Positions 21,345 through 33,200 of a DNA stretch of 64,000 bases are shown piece by piece. Made by a program: the position numbers and the translations under genes. The notes beneath the pieces were generated by a model, which did not search any database, was not told where the DNA came from, and worked only from the letters and a program-made list of their open reading frames with translations. Position 1 is the stretch's first letter; every line of letters starts with the position of its first letter. The DNA comes from Calamus simplicifolius (taxonomy: Eukaryota; Streptophyta; Magnoliopsida; Arecales; Arecaceae). The stretch spans positions 1,300,726-1,364,725 of the forward strand of contig UESW01003831.1 of the NCBI GenBank assembly GCA_900491605.1, read 5' to 3'.

Positions 21345-23159
21345 TTGGTAGGGTGTATGCTTGGTCGTCGGTCGTTGCAACCCAACCTTATACCCTTAGA
21401 TCCTGAGATAGAAAGAACTATTAGAGAAAACAGACTCAGAATTATGGATCCTAATAACGAAAATAATCAACCACGGCAGTTAAAAGAGTATTTCACTCCT
21501 TCAAGGTATACCTACTCTCCCTGTATTCAAGTGCCTCCAGTAGAGGCTGCCCAATATGAAATTAAGTCAAGTGTAATCCAAATGTTACCATCTTTCTATA
21601 GACTTACAAATGAGGATCCCTACAAACACTTAGATGAATTCTTGGAAATTTGCTCAACTGTCAAAATTTAAAATTTCTCTGATGATGCACTTAGGCTTAA
21701 GTTATTCCCTTTTTTCCTAAAAGATAAAGCCAAGTATTGGTTAAATTCATTAGACACTGTTATAATTTCAACTTGGGATCATCTTCAGAGAGAATTTCTT
21801 AAGAAATATTTTCCTATAGGAAAAACAAATCAAATTAGAAAAGCCATAACAAGTTTTTCCCAGATAGATGGAGAAATGTTCCATAAGACATGGAAGAGAT
21901 TCAAAGAACTAATTAGAAAATGTCCACATCATGCTATACCCAAATGGCAACTGGTTCAGTGCTTTTATGATGGATTATCAGAAAAGCATAGGCAAATGGT
22001 TGATGCTTCATGTGGTGGGACATTTATGTAAAAAATGAACATGAGGCTTGGCAACTCTTTGAGACATTGAGTGAGAATTCATTACATCATATGTCAGTTG
22101 CTCATCGAGACCCTCCCGTAGAACCTAAAAGAGGTGGAATATATGAAATAGGTCATTCTACAGATATTTATACTAAGGTAGATGAATTATCCCATAAACT
22201 TGACCGGATTCTACAAGTTGGAAACATCTCTTCTCTATCTACTCAATTACATGAGGTCTGCATAATTTGTTCGAGTCCAACCCATTCTATAGGTGAATGC
22301 CCAGCTGCATACCAATTTCTGAACTTGTTCAAGAGCAAGCCCACCAAACCCAAACCCGATTAGCTCCTAGAACAGGAAATGATCCATTTTCAAATACTTA
22401 CAATCCTGGCTGGCGAAATCATCCAAATTTTTCTTGAAAACCTCAACCTGTAGTCAATTCATCGATCAGACCTAATTACCAAGAAATCAATTTTAGAAAC
22501 ATGCCATATTCACAATATCCAAACATCCCACAACCTCCACCGAATAATCAGCCTACTTTTGAAGACAAAGTGTTACAAGCATTGAAAGGGCTAGAAATGA
22601 ATACTCAAATCCTTCACTCCCACACATAATCTATTGCAAAACTAGAAAATCAAATAGGTTAATTAACCACAGCATTCAGTAAAAGGGAGGAGGGTAAGTT
22701 ACCTAGTCAGCCTATCGATAACCCGAAAGGATAATTCATGGCTGAAGGTTCCAATAGTCCTGACAAATTCCTAGAACATGCTAAATCAGTCATGACTCTT
22801 AGAAGTGGAAAAACATTGAACCCACCTGAACCAACCTAGAAATTAGAAGTGGCTAAACCAAAGAGAAAAGAAATGAAAAAGAAAAGGAATTCAATGATCA
22901 AGCAATCATACCTAAAGCCCCATTCCCTAGTGCTTTAGAATCTCCTTTACCTTCAGATAAGAAGAATATAAAAATGAATGAGATGCTTGAGTTATTTAAG
23001 CAAGTCCAAATAAACTTACCTCTTCTTGATGCTATCAAGCAAGTTCCAGCTTATGCCAAATTTTTGAAGGATCTATGCACACAAAAACGAAAAGCCAAGA
23101 TACAAATACCAAAAAAGATACATTTGACTGAGCAATCAGCTCAGTTGTTCAGCAAATAA
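21345..23159 (+). pseudogene. Gag of element E
   Basis: The gag core is recognisable from EDPYKHLDEFLEIC, then, after a stop at 21669, LKLFPFFLKDKAKYWLNSL and EFLKKYFPIGKTNQIRKAI. LVQCFYDGLSEKHRQMVDA sits near 21955. A frameshift near 22015 moves the reading to NEHEAWQLFETLSENS. A CCHC knuckle, CIICSSPTHSIGEC, is at about 22259-22300. The linker to protease (22364-23159) is broken by several stops, with readable parts such as 22974-23156. The ATG at 21345 is the first in frame, but the true start could be the later Met before DPNNENNQPRQ. Confidence 0.82.
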
Positions 23160-23199
23160 CCCCACCCAAACTAAAAGATCCTGGTACCCCGATTATATC

Positions 23200-23784
23200 A
23201 TGTGTCATAGGAAACTTACAATCAAGAAAGCATTATTAGATTTGGGTGCGAGTGTAAACCTTCTCCCAAGTTCAGTGTATGAATTATTCGGATTTGGAGA
23301 GTTGAAACCCACGACAGTAACACTACAATTGGCAGATAGATCAGTCAAAGAACCTCGTAGAATATTGGAAGATGTATTAGTAAAGGTGGATGAATTCTAT
23401 TTTCCTGTCGACTTCCTTGTGTTGGATATGGAATCTAGTAGTAATCATAACCAAATTCCCATCATCCTTGGAAGACCTTTTCTAGCTACTGCTAATGCAT
23501 GCATAAATTGTAGAACGGATGTGATGGATGTATCTTTTGGAAACAAGAAGATGAGATTAAATATTTTTAATGCTTCCCAAGGACCACCTGTGTATGATTT
23601 AAATGAAGTAAACATGATAGAGGAAGTAGTAGATAAGAAATTCCAAAGTTTGATTGATTCGGATCCTTTACAAACATATCTTACACATTTTGGAATAGAT
23701 GACTTTGATATTGATGAGTATACCAAAGAAATAAACATGTTATTAGAACACCTAAGTTTGACACCATCCCACCTTGGACTATAA
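23200..23784 (+). CDS. Protease region of element E
   Basis: This encodes the aspartic protease of an Athila-like polyprotein. KKALLDLGASVNLLPSSVYE carries the DLGAS active-site variant usual in this group, in place of DSGAS. Next come KPTTVTLQLADRS, a hydrophobic flap-like segment and IPIILGRPFLATANA. This stretch of 194 codons is open, but its neighbours in the polyprotein are broken, so it is not expected to yield a working polyprotein. Confidence 0.8.
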   Translation: MCHRKLTIKKALLDLGASVNLLPSSVYELFGFGELKPTTVTLQLADRSVKEPRRILEDVLVKVDEFYFPVDFLVLDMESSSNHNQIPIILGRPFLATANACINCRTDVMDVSFGNKKMRLNIFNASQGPPVYDLNEVNMIEEVVDKKFQSLIDSDPLQTYLTHFGIDDFDIDEYTKEINMLLEHLSLTPSHLGL

Positions 23785-23828
23785 AATATGAACTACTTCC
23801 AACTAAACCAAGTCCTTTAATACCATCC

Positions 23829-24745
23829 TTGGAAGAACCACCCCAACTAGAATTGAAACATCTTCCAGATAACTTAAAATATTCATTCCTTGGACCCAAT
23901 GACACCCTTCCAGTAATCATTGCATCTACCCTAACCTCTAAGCAAGAAGATAAATTGGTAGATGTACTTAAAGAACATAAAGAGGCGATTGGATGGACAA
24001 TAGCTGATATTAAGGGAATTGACCCTTCCGTTTGCATGCACCACATTAATAGTGAAATTGAAGCCAAACCACATAGAGACATGCAACAAGGCTAAATCCA
24101 AACATGAGGGATGTTGTTAAGAAGGAAGTAGTAAAATGGCTTGATGCTGGTATTATTTATCCAATTTCAGATAGCCAATGGGTCAGCCCAATCCAAGTAG
24201 TACCTAAAAAATCAGGTATTACCGTGATTAAAAATGAAAAGGGCGAATCAATTCCTACTCGCACATCAACTAGTTGGAGAGTATGTATAGATTATCGAAA
24301 GTTGAATGCCGTGACTAGGAAAGACCACTTTCCTTTGCCTTTTATAGATCAAATTCTAGAACGGCTAGCGGGACAAAGTTTCTTTTGTTTCTTAGATGGA
24401 TATTCAAGATACAATCAAGTCCCAGTATTTCCTGCAGATTAAGAAAAGACCATATTCACTTATCCCTTTGGAACATTTGCCTTTAGACGTATGCCGTTTG
24501 GTCTTTGTAATGCACCAGCCACGTTTCAACGATGTATGATGGCCATATTTTCTGATATGATTGGTCAATTTTTGGAAGTATTTATGGATGATTTTTCAGT
24601 CTTTGGTGCATCATTTGATAGCTGCCTCGAGAACTTGACTAAGGTACTGAAACAATGTATGGAAATGAATTTAATCCTAAGTTGGGAGAAGAGTCATTTT
24701 ATGGTTCGTGAGGGAATTGTGCTTGGACACATTGTTTCAGAGTGA
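23829..24745 (+). pseudogene. Reverse transcriptase of element E
   Basis: The linker and RT span three reading segments. WRVCIDYRKLNAVTRKDHFP and CFLDGYSRYNQ lie at about 24277-24420, followed by a stop at 24440. MPFGLCNAPATFQRCM starts at 24491. The catalytic box is FMDD (24581-24592) in place of YMDD or YVDD, as is common in Athila-like elements. A frameshift lies near 24095 and a stop at 24743. Confidence 0.87.
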
Positions 24746-24775
24746 GGTATTGAGGTTGATAAAGCCAAGGTTGAA

Positions 24776-25597
24776 TTGATCTCAAATCTACCACCCCCAA
24801 CCTCAGTTAAACAAGTACGATCTTTCCTTGGTCATGCTGATTTTTATAGACGTTTCATCAAAGATTTCAGTAAAATTTCTCGACCATTGTGTAATTTATT
24901 GACCAAGGATAGTTCTTTTAATTTTGATAAAGATTGTCTAACAGCCTATAACATCCTTCGAACTGCTTTGACCACTGCACCAATTATTAAGCCCCAAGAT
25001 TGGACCATACCTTTCGAAATCATGTGTGATGCTTCTGATTATGCTGTAGGGGCAGTTCTAGGACAGAAACTCAATCGAGAACCCCATGTAATTTATTATG
25101 CTAGCAAAACTCTTTCAGATGCACAAATGAACTATACTACCACTGAAAAAGAATTACTAGCAGTTGTGTTTGCCCTAGAAAAGTTTAGATCATATCTGCT
25201 AGGGTCTAAAGTTTTAGTTTATTCAGATCATGCAGCATTGAGGCATCTTATATCAAAAAAAGATACAAAACCCAGACTGATTATATGGATCCTACTCCTA
25301 CAAGAATTTGATCTAGAAATCTTAGATAAGAAGGGTTCTGAAAATATGGTAGCAGATCATATCTCTAGGATCTCAGTGGAATACAATAAAGAAATAATCA
25401 GAGATAAGTTCCCTGATGAGCAACTATTCTCAATTTCCCATAGCAGTCTTCCCTGGTTTGCCCACATTGTGAATTATTTGGCAACAGGAAAAGTACCTTC
25501 CCACTGGATAAAACAAGAAAAAGATAGATTTTTCTCACAAATCAAATATTACTTTTGGGAAGACCCTGAATTATTTAAGTACTGCTCGGATCGGTGA
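24776..25597 (+). CDS. RNase H region of element E
   Basis: This long open segment covers the RT thumb and connection (SFLGHADFYRRFIKDFSKI) and the RNase H domain. The latter has the catalytic Asp in MCDASDYAVGAVLGQ, the Glu in TEKELLAVVFA and the Asp in YSDHAAL, then ENMVADHISR. It ends just before the integrase finger, where a 1-bp-type shift and stop break the polyprotein at about 25597. Confidence 0.85.
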   Translation: MISNLPPPTSVKQVRSFLGHADFYRRFIKDFSKISRPLCNLLTKDSSFNFDKDCLTAYNILRTALTTAPIIKPQDWTIPFEIMCDASDYAVGAVLGQKLNREPHVIYYASKTLSDAQMNYTTTEKELLAVVFALEKFRSYLLGSKVLVYSDHAALRHLISKKDTKPRLIIWILLLQEFDLEILDKKGSENMVADHISRISVEYNKEIIRDKFPDEQLFSISHSSLPWFAHIVNYLATGKVPSHWIKQEKDRFFSQIKYYFWEDPELFKYCSDR

Positions 25598-26746
25598 TTA
25601 GGCGATGTGTCCCAGAGAGTGAATTCAAAAGCATACTTAACTTCTGTCATTTTCTTGCATGTGGAGGACATTTTAGTGGAAAGAAAACTGCAGCAAAGGT
25701 ACTGCAAAGTGGATTTTATTGGCCAACTCTTTTTAAAGATGCACATGAATTTAGCCGTAATTGTCTCCAATGTCAACAAACAGAAATATATCTCGAAAAG
25801 ACATGATGCCCCTAAACCCTATCTTGGTTGTAGAAATTTTTGATGTATGGGGTATTGATTTTATGGGCCCATTTCCTTCCTCTTTTGGATTTGAATACAT
25901 TCTAGTGGCAGTTGATTATGTGTCCAAATGGATTGAAGCCATGGCAACTCGAACCAATGATCATAAAGTTGTAATCAAGTTTATTCAGCATAATATCCTT
26001 AGTCGTTTTGGATGCCCAAGGGCTATAATTAGTGATGGGGGTACACATTTCACGAATAGACACTTTGAAGGATTAATGAACAAATATGAAATTACTCATA
26101 AGGTAGCTACACCTTATCATCCCCAAACTAGTGGCCAAGTTGAAATATCAAATCGAGAAATTAAAAATATCCTTGAGAAAACGGTGAGACCTGATAGGAA
26201 AGATTGGTCAGAACGTTTGGATGATGCATTATCGACTTATCGTACTGCATTTAAAACTCCCATAGGAATGTCTCCTTACAGGCTTGTATTTGGAAAAGCC
26301 TGTCATTTACCTGTAGAATTAGAACATCGTGCCTTTTGGGCTATCAAGCAATTTAATTATGATATAAAAATGCAGGTGTCAATAGAAAACTCCAATTGAA
26401 TGAGTTAGAAGAGCTACGAAATGAGGCATATAAGAGCTCAAAAATTTATAAAGAACGAACCAAGGCATATCATGACAAATTTATTAGTAGAAAAATTTTT
26501 GAACCAAATCAAAAAGTATGGCTTTACAATTCAAGATTACACCTTTTCCCTGAAAAACTTCGTTCACGATGGAATGGACCTTTTATAGTAACTCAAGTAT
26601 TTTCCCATGGAGCTGTAGAGCTTAAAGACCCCAAGCAGGGAAATACATTCCAAGTAAATGGCCAACGTTTGAAACCATATATAGAAGAAATTAATGATGG
26701 AGAAATTGTTGAATCAATTGATCTTGTAAACCCAACATTATCATAA
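25594..26746 (+). pseudogene. Integrase of element E
   Basis: The HHCC finger reads CHFLACGGHFSG...CLQCQQ (25640-25785). After a frameshift the core has WGIDFMGPFP (about 25850), IISDGGTHF (about 26026) and the catalytic Glu in SGQVEISNREIKN (about 26130-26170). The C-terminal part, 26396-26746, includes KVWLYNSRLHLFPEKLRSRW and the conserved GPF module. A stop at about 26397 separates the core from the C-terminus. Confidence 0.87.
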
Positions 26747-27871
26747 TAAGTAGCACAGTCTGGCTGAAGACTTTAAACTTAGTGCTCTTGGGAGGCAACC
26801 CAGTTTATTAGTTATTTTAACTTTCTGTTCTTTTAGTGTATTCTTTTAGTATGACCAGAGAAGAGCAACAGAAGCAGATTGAAAGAAGATGACAACAATG
26901 AAACTTTCAACCTTCAAATTCTCTACCAGGTAGTATCTTTCTTTAAATTAATTAATTTTTCTTCCATTAGGGACAATGAAAATTAAGTTGGGGGGGGAGG
27001 AAAAAGAATAAATAAATCCTTGAGTAAAACTATAATCAGATGTGTCTCGATTTGAAGTTAATCAAGCAGTCTATTAATGAATTAATAGTTAGATTTTTTT
27101 TTTTTGAAATACTGAGGAATAAATTATTAAGAAAACCTAATAAAAGGTAGGGTTTAGCCCAGAATAATTTTTAGAATAATTTCAGACCCTCCTGACCACT
27201 GATCTTAATAGTACAATCTACTTAATAAGGGTATGGGTGAAAATGTTATTCAAAAAAAAAAAAAAAAAAAAAAAGAAAGAAAGAGAAAAAGGAAAAAAAT
27301 CTCTGTTAAAGTTAATAGATTAGGTTCTTAGTATTTTTCACTTAGTAACCGGGCCCCGTCACCTAAGAAAGTGATGTTGTTCGCGTAAAAAGGTGGGAAT
27401 GTAAAAGAACCTAAATAAAGTTAGTCCTACCTAAAGCCTTTTTAACTCGAGTAAGTAAGTCTGAGGGGTGTTTTACACCTAATGCCCTAAAACCAATAGG
27501 TTTGGGAGCCATTGGCCTAAAGCTCGCTACAAGGGTTAATTAGAAAGCAAGGGGTTAGGATATTGCACTGACTTATATATAAATAAATAAATAAATAAAT
27601 AACCAAATTACAAAAGACATTACACCCAACCCAAATTAAGTTAGAAGACTTAATCAAAGAAGTGAAAAGTTGGTGAAGAAAGACGTCTATAAATTCTTAT
27701 GGACTACACTTTATCACTAAAAAAAACTTAATAATCCAATGAAGTACCTCCCTTATGATCTAAAAAAAATTAAAAAAAACTATAAGATAACTATCAATTC
27801 TTGGAATAGCTTGGTATATATTTCTAAATTTCTTATTTGCTCGAGGATGAGTAAGATTCAAGTTGGGGGAG
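26747..27871 (+). other. 3' non-coding region of element E
   Basis: This region has no ORF of note and no env. It contains a 22-bp A run (27253-27274) followed by a GAAA-rich stretch, an AAAT run (about 27580-27602) and the polypurine tract AAGTTGGGGGAG just before 27872. A second G-run near 26984-26998 resembles a tract duplicate. Confidence 0.7.
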
Positions 27872-29094
27872 TGATAAACGCATAAATAATTATCATTAAA
27901 CCTATTAATTAATAATTTAACGTACCTATTATTTAATATTTTAATATTTTATATAATATTTTAGATAAAATCTTATCAACTTAAAGAGCTCAATTTTAGG
28001 GATTTAACGACGCAAACAACACTCAAATCGGATTTAAGATGAGCTCGGAATTGATTTTATAAGGATTTAGCATGGATTTCAAAGCAAAAACGATAAATAC
28101 GTTGCAGACTTCATCGTTTTCTCAGCCCAGTTCTCTGTTTCCGCCGATTCTTCTCCATTCAAATTCTAATAGTTTCCTCCACCAATTAAGGAATCGATTA
28201 GATTGGAAGTTATCAAATTGAGAGAATTAAATTCCTTTAGAAGGAATTTGATTTTTATTGATTATTTATCTAGATTTCTTTTGTTATTTTCGTTGCTTCC
28301 GCTGCGTTCTCTGTTTTGAAACAGATTCTCGCCGCGTCAAGGCCGCGTCCGGGGCCTCTACAAATAGCACAAAGGGAGTCCAAGGAGGCCGTCCATGAAT
28401 CCAGAGAGGAATCCGTGGTTCGTGAAGCAGTCATCCGTGGGTTCCGCATCCGTGGAGTTGCTCTGTTCCAAGGAGAAAGCAGTTGTTGCCTCTGTTCGGG
28501 CCGTGGAGAAGGAGGCCGTCCGTGGATTAGAGAAGATCTGTTCCGGTGAAGAAGACGCTGCAGCCGTGCCGTGGAGAAGGCATCCTCTGTTCGTTGGAAA
28601 GAAGTCTGTGCTCTGCTCTGCTCCCAGACACTTTGATCCAGCCGTGGAGATCAGCTGTTCTGTTATGCGCGTCCCAGGAACGATTGGAGGATCCTTATAT
28701 GTTCATGAGTTGGTTCATATCTTCAACCCGATTCAGTCTGTCTTCAGTCTGTTTCATCTCGTCTTTGATTTAATTTATGAAGAATTTATTACTTTTTAAT
28801 TTATATGGAATAAAATTTTTATTCATGATTAATTGTTATTAAATTATATTTAAGTGAAAATAATTTTAGACTGATCTATGCTTTAAAGGGACGGGCCGTG
28901 ATCTACGGGTATGGACCGTGCTCTTATAAGATAGACCATATCTTGATTATTTTGCACTACTAATTATTTAATTAATTAAATTTATAAGTTTATTTCAAGA
29001 TAATCGCTAAAGTCCCTGTGGAATCGATCCCTTACTCTCGCTATTCTAATAGTGAAATTAAGGTGTTTAAATCGTTGCGCTACGACACGCATCA
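27872..29094 (+). mobile_element. 3' LTR of element E
   Basis: It starts TGATAAACGCATAAAT and ends ACACGCATCA (1223 bp). It is almost identical to 19601-20826, including the GC-rich CCGTGGA block. Differences are scattered transitions and a few short indels, among them a 3-4 bp one near 27930. Confidence 0.92.
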
Positions 29095-30057
29095 ACTACT
29101 ACACAACACAATGATAGAGGTGAAGCTTTGTCGAGAATGTTAGGGAGAGAGATCTCTGGTTTTGAAAAAATTTAGCAAATCAATTGAGTCTGGAATTAAA
29201 GCTACTTCACAATATTTGCAGCAGAATTTTATTTCCAAAGACCGAAAGATTTGAATATGTTTCGAACAGAGATGTAGTTGTTATGGATTGTGTTATTACT
29301 AGACAGCCTATAAACTTAACTAGTATGATGATTGGTTATATGGCAGAGGAAGGGAATAAGAAGAGGTCCATCCTACTATATGGGATGGTTATGATATAGA
29401 TTTTTAGGAGCCAAGGTGTGAACATCTTGGAGAATGAATCATAAAAAAAGTTAAGGCATACTAACTACTACAGCATCTCCACTTTTCACCGAATGGGCTT
29501 TAGAAAGTTAAATGGCCAATGGCAAAGAAGGAGACAATTTGATGTGCCTATGTCTATAAGAGGAGTCAGAGCAGCAGAGGATGATGATGATATTATTGAG
29601 GAGGTCCCCGGGACTTTAGTAGCTGGACTATCTGCTCCTAGATCTTCTTTTGCTCCATCTGGACCGAGTTCTTCTTCAACACCTCCACCAGTAGCACCTA
29701 TTGTACCTTCCCCTATTTCTTTTATTTTCACTCCAGATCAGCTTTTACAAATTAAAGATGTTATGAAATCTGCATTGGTTGAGCAAGAGCAAAGAATTAA
29801 AGAGGGTTTGCGGGATCAGCTTTTGGGTATTAGGCAGCTTATTTACATCTTGGAAGAAAAAGTTTGAAAAGATTAAGATGTCAATTAGTACCTCAGCTGA
29901 TGGGTTGAAGACTGAGTTACAAATTATTTTTGACAAGATCAAAGATATTGGTAATGACTCAGATATTTTTTCCAAATGTAATGCAGAGCTTCAAGAAAAA
30001 ATTGATTCAACTGCTTCCACTATTGAGAGATTATTGAATGAATTTTTAAACACTTAA
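29095..30057 (+). pseudogene. Third ORF of element D, second part
   Basis: It continues after insertion E with LSRMLGREISGFEK, SLELKLLHNICSRILFPK (from 29184), RFEYVSNRDVVVMDC and, after a stop, LRHTNYYSISTFHRMGF and a D/E-rich then S/P-rich stretch (29578-29720). The C-terminal coiled-coil-like region (29779-30057) has FSKCNAELQEKI, matching CNAELQDKI in element A. Stops near 29176, 29397 and 29441 and frameshifts near 29865 disable it. Confidence 0.65.
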
Positions 30058-30747
30058 AAGGATGAAATGGGAAAGATTTTAGAAGAATTGAAGAATCTTC
30101 TCAGATTTGATTTATAGTGAAGATCCCTTCCTTTCCCGCTGATCCAGCCAGTCCAGCCAATTAATTCAATCAATTCTATCCTAGCTTATTTTTAGATATT
30201 AGGACTTCATATTTTGTACTTAGAAATTTGCTAAAAGCTAGGTTATGTTGTTAAATTATGTTATGTTATCTTGTCTTATGTTTATTTCACACTTTATTTG
30301 TATTTTCACTTGTCTTGTACTTGATCAATGGATGTGAATGCAATGTATGAACTTTTCATGACTCAATGAAATTCCTTTGATCTTTTTAAAATTCTGTTAT
30401 GTGTAATTATTATTTTAGATGACAAAAAGGGGGGAGAGTTGTATATGCATATGGACTTTCAATTGTATGCACATATTTAGGGAGAGTTATCTTACTCAGA
30501 GGGAGCCTAATTGAGTTGGTAAGAGCTTAATTGAATTGATAATTTGCATTGAGTTTTAAGACTTGAAGAGTATGACTCATTGGATGCAAATTTGTTAATT
30601 TCTTGAAATAAGTTGAAATGAAACAATAGTTTAAGATGAATTATGATTATTATCACTCTAATTAAAGAAGTTGTTTATATTACTACTTATGCTTTAAATG
30701 GTTATGCATATACTCAATATTTTTGTCATCATCAAAAAGGGAGAGAT
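30058..30747 (+). other. 3' untranslated part of element D
   Basis: This is AT-rich DNA with G-rich tract-like stretches near 30430 and 30500, ending in the polypurine tract AAAAAGGGAGAGAT at 30734-30747 directly before the LTR. No gene is seen. Confidence 0.7.
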
Positions 30748-32263
30748 TGTTGATCCAATTATTGATTTTGATGAATAACAAAAATCATATGAGTATATCT
30801 CTTATGTTACTAATGATTTTGATTAAGTGTTTCAGGAATTTAAAAGGTTTAATTAATCAAAATCCAAGAAAAATTGAGTTTGAATCTATGTCTAGTGTCA
30901 AGTGTCAAGTTTTAGACATTAGAGTCGACTCTAAAAGGATTAGAGTCGACTCCAAAGCGTATCGAAATAGTTTGGCACTTTCGGTACGGATTAGAGCCAA
31001 CTCTTACATAGATTAGAGTCGATTTTAATCGAAAGACAGTAAGTCCTCATTCAGCGTCAAATTAGAGCTGACTCTTGCAGAAAATTAGAGCCGACTCTAA
31101 TGTTAAAATAGAGACTGATTTTTTAGGGCACAATTAGAGCCGACTCCCGTATTTGTTAAAGTTGACTCTAGCATGAAAAAATGTCGACCCCACGAAAAGC
31201 CAGAGCGGACTCCACGATGAGCAAATGTTGTCATTTCGAGCATCCCGACTTAGAGCCGACTCCAAGCCAGACTAGAGCCGACTCCAAGCCAGATTAGAGC
31301 CAACTCTAATCTGTCAGAAACAAATTTCATATATATCAGAGACGACTCCAAAACTTATCTTTTCTTCAACAAACCTCAACGGCTCTTTCCTCTTTTGTGC
31401 TAAACACTTTCACAAGTACATTTAACGGCTAGTTTTCATCAAAAAGTGGATTAAGAGAAAATTCTAAAAGAGGAGATATCCGATCGTTTTGAGAGGACAA
31501 AAAATAGAAGAGATGAGAGAAAAATCAAAAAAGGAATAGTTCATATTTGAATCCCAAGTGTTCGAAAAAGAGTTTAGAGAAATCCAAAGCATTCAAAAGT
31601 CAATCTTAAAGGATTTCCATCAAATCAAAAGGAGAAGAAAAGAGCCATAGTTCTTCAACAGCCTCTACATCAGAGGTTCTTCCAAAGCTTCAATCCTATC
31701 TTGAGGAAGATCATTTCAGAGAAAAAGAAGAAAAGCTCAACTTCAAAAATCTTTCAAATTAGGCTTTTCTATTTCTACCTTGTTTATATTGCTTATTTGC
31801 TCATTTGAGGAGCTGAATCTCTGCTGTAACCTTACTCTTATTACATTTGGTTACTAATTCAATCAAGTGATTGAATCAAAGGAAGGCAGATTAGCCTTGT
31901 GCAAGCTAGATAGATTGTGGTAGGTTTTGTGCTGGTGAGCCTCCCGTTGTTAAAACAACAATTTTGAGTTGTGAGCTTGTAAAATAACTCGGTTGTAATC
32001 AGGTTGATTATAGTGTGGGTCCAAGAGTTGCTTGGAAGTGGATGTAGGTATGCTAACACCGAAGCACTATAAATTTCTTATGTTTGTCGTGCATATCTCT
32101 CTTTCTCTCTACTCTATCTTCATACACTGATTTGCACTCTTAACACCACACTCATTGTATTTATTCTTGTGCACTACCACTTTGTGAAATTGTTTTTTAA
32201 GTGCCAAAATTTTTAAGAGCCCAATTAACCCACCCCCCTCTTGGGTTGCCATCTGGACCAACA
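30748..32263 (+). mobile_element. 3' LTR of element D
   Basis: It starts TGTTGATCCAATTATTG and ends GGACCAACA (1516 bp). It carries the decamer array at 30922-31350 and a mutated TATA site (TTCTAAAAG near 31462). It lacks a segment present in the 5' LTR near 13545-13560, so the copies have also diverged by indels. Confidence 0.9.
30922..31350. promoter_or_regulatory. GAGYCGACTC array in the D 3' LTR
   Basis: This is the same array as in the 5' LTR, with about fourteen GAGCCGACTC-like units. It includes an extra unit (CTAGAGCCGACTCCAAGCCAG near 31270-31295) not seen in the 5' copy, so unit number has changed since insertion. Confidence 0.65.
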
Positions 32264-33200
32264 GTCCACATACACCTCCATGTTCTACTCAATTTGGCCT
32301 TCGAATACATTCTTCATCAATCTTTGGTAAGTTGCCCCTGTATTCTTCAGGCTGAAGGACATTACCTTATAACAATAGATGTCTTTCTTGATCATGAAGG
32401 AGGTGTTCTTCTCGTCCTCCGGATCCATTTGTATCTGGTTGTACCTCGAGAAAGCATCCATGAAGCCGAAGAACTCGTGGTCGGATGTGGCATCAACTAA
32501 TTGATCTATCCTAGACAACGAAAAGCTGTCCTTCGGGCACGCCTTGTTGAGGTTGGTGTAATCAATACAGGTCCTCCAGCTTTCGTTTGCCTTGCAGACT
32601 ATCACCACATTAGCCAACCAATTTGTGTAGTGTGCCTCCCGAATAGGGCCGATGGTTAGTAGTTTGCCAACTTCCTCATTGATAGCCTTCTGCCTCTTAG
32701 GGGCGAAACTTCTTTTTTTCTATCGAACTGGCTGGTACTTCGGGTCAATATTGAGCTTGTGGGTGATTACCTCCAAAAGTATTCCAAGCACGTTCAACAC
32801 TGACCATGCAAAGACGTCCGATTGGGTCTGCAAGAAGGTAAGGAGCCGATCTCTCTCTTCTGCAGGGAGAAGCTCATCGGTCTGGATCGCCTTTGCTGGG
32901 TCACCCCTAGTGGAAAAGTCAGCAGATGCTCGACTGGCTCTCCTCTCTTCTCTGACTCTCTTGGATCCAATAGCACTGGAGCCGGCGGTGTGACCATATC
33001 GCGAGGGCTAGGAGCCATATGGTAGCATAGTTACATCGAATTCTAGTCACCGCGCATTTTACCGATTCCATTGCTAGTGGAGAACCTGACAAGGAGGCAT
33101 TTGGTCGAGATGACCGCATCTAGAAGGTTCAGGCCGGGTCGCCTGAGTATGGCATTGTAGACCAGTGGCACCCGAACGATGAGGAACCTCATAAAGACCG
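32264..33200 (-). pseudogene. Tat-type gypsy RT of element C, first part
   Basis: Read downward from about 32620, it has WRTCIDYTNLNKACPKDSFS, RIDQLVDATSDHEFFGFMDA, FSRYNQIQM and TGATYQRLMKNVFEGQIE. It then meets insertion D at 32264, inside the catalytic YVDD codons. The other half resumes at 12370. The LNKACPKDSFPLPRID style is typical of the Tat branch. The stretch 32620-33200 upstream is the protease-RT linker and is heavily broken. Confidence 0.87.

Larger units (their letters stand above)
19601..29094 (+). mobile_element. Complete Athila-like Ty3/gypsy element E
   Basis: This 9.5-kb element has LTRs at 19601-20826 and 27872-29094 that look about 98% identical by eye. It has the primer-site context TTTTTGGTGCCGTTGCCGGGGA, gag, protease, RT, RNase H and integrase in gypsy order, a polypurine tract and an ACTAC target duplication. 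The DLGAS protease motif and the primer site point to the Athila group. No env-like ORF is seen after integrase. It is the youngest dated insertion here, yet already carries stops and frameshifts. Confidence 0.93.
12371..32263 (+). mobile_element. Complete SIRE-like Ty1/copia element D (carries element E)
   Basis: This element has two LTRs (12371-13882 and 30748-32263), a tRNA-Met-type primer site, gag, protease, integrase, RT and RNase H in copia order, a third ORF, a polypurine tract and a GTCCA target duplication on both sides. Without the 9.5-kb insertion E it is about 10.4 kb. The LTRs differ visibly at many positions, and pol has many stops. It is older than E and no longer autonomous. 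It sits in the RT of gypsy element C. Confidence 0.93.
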
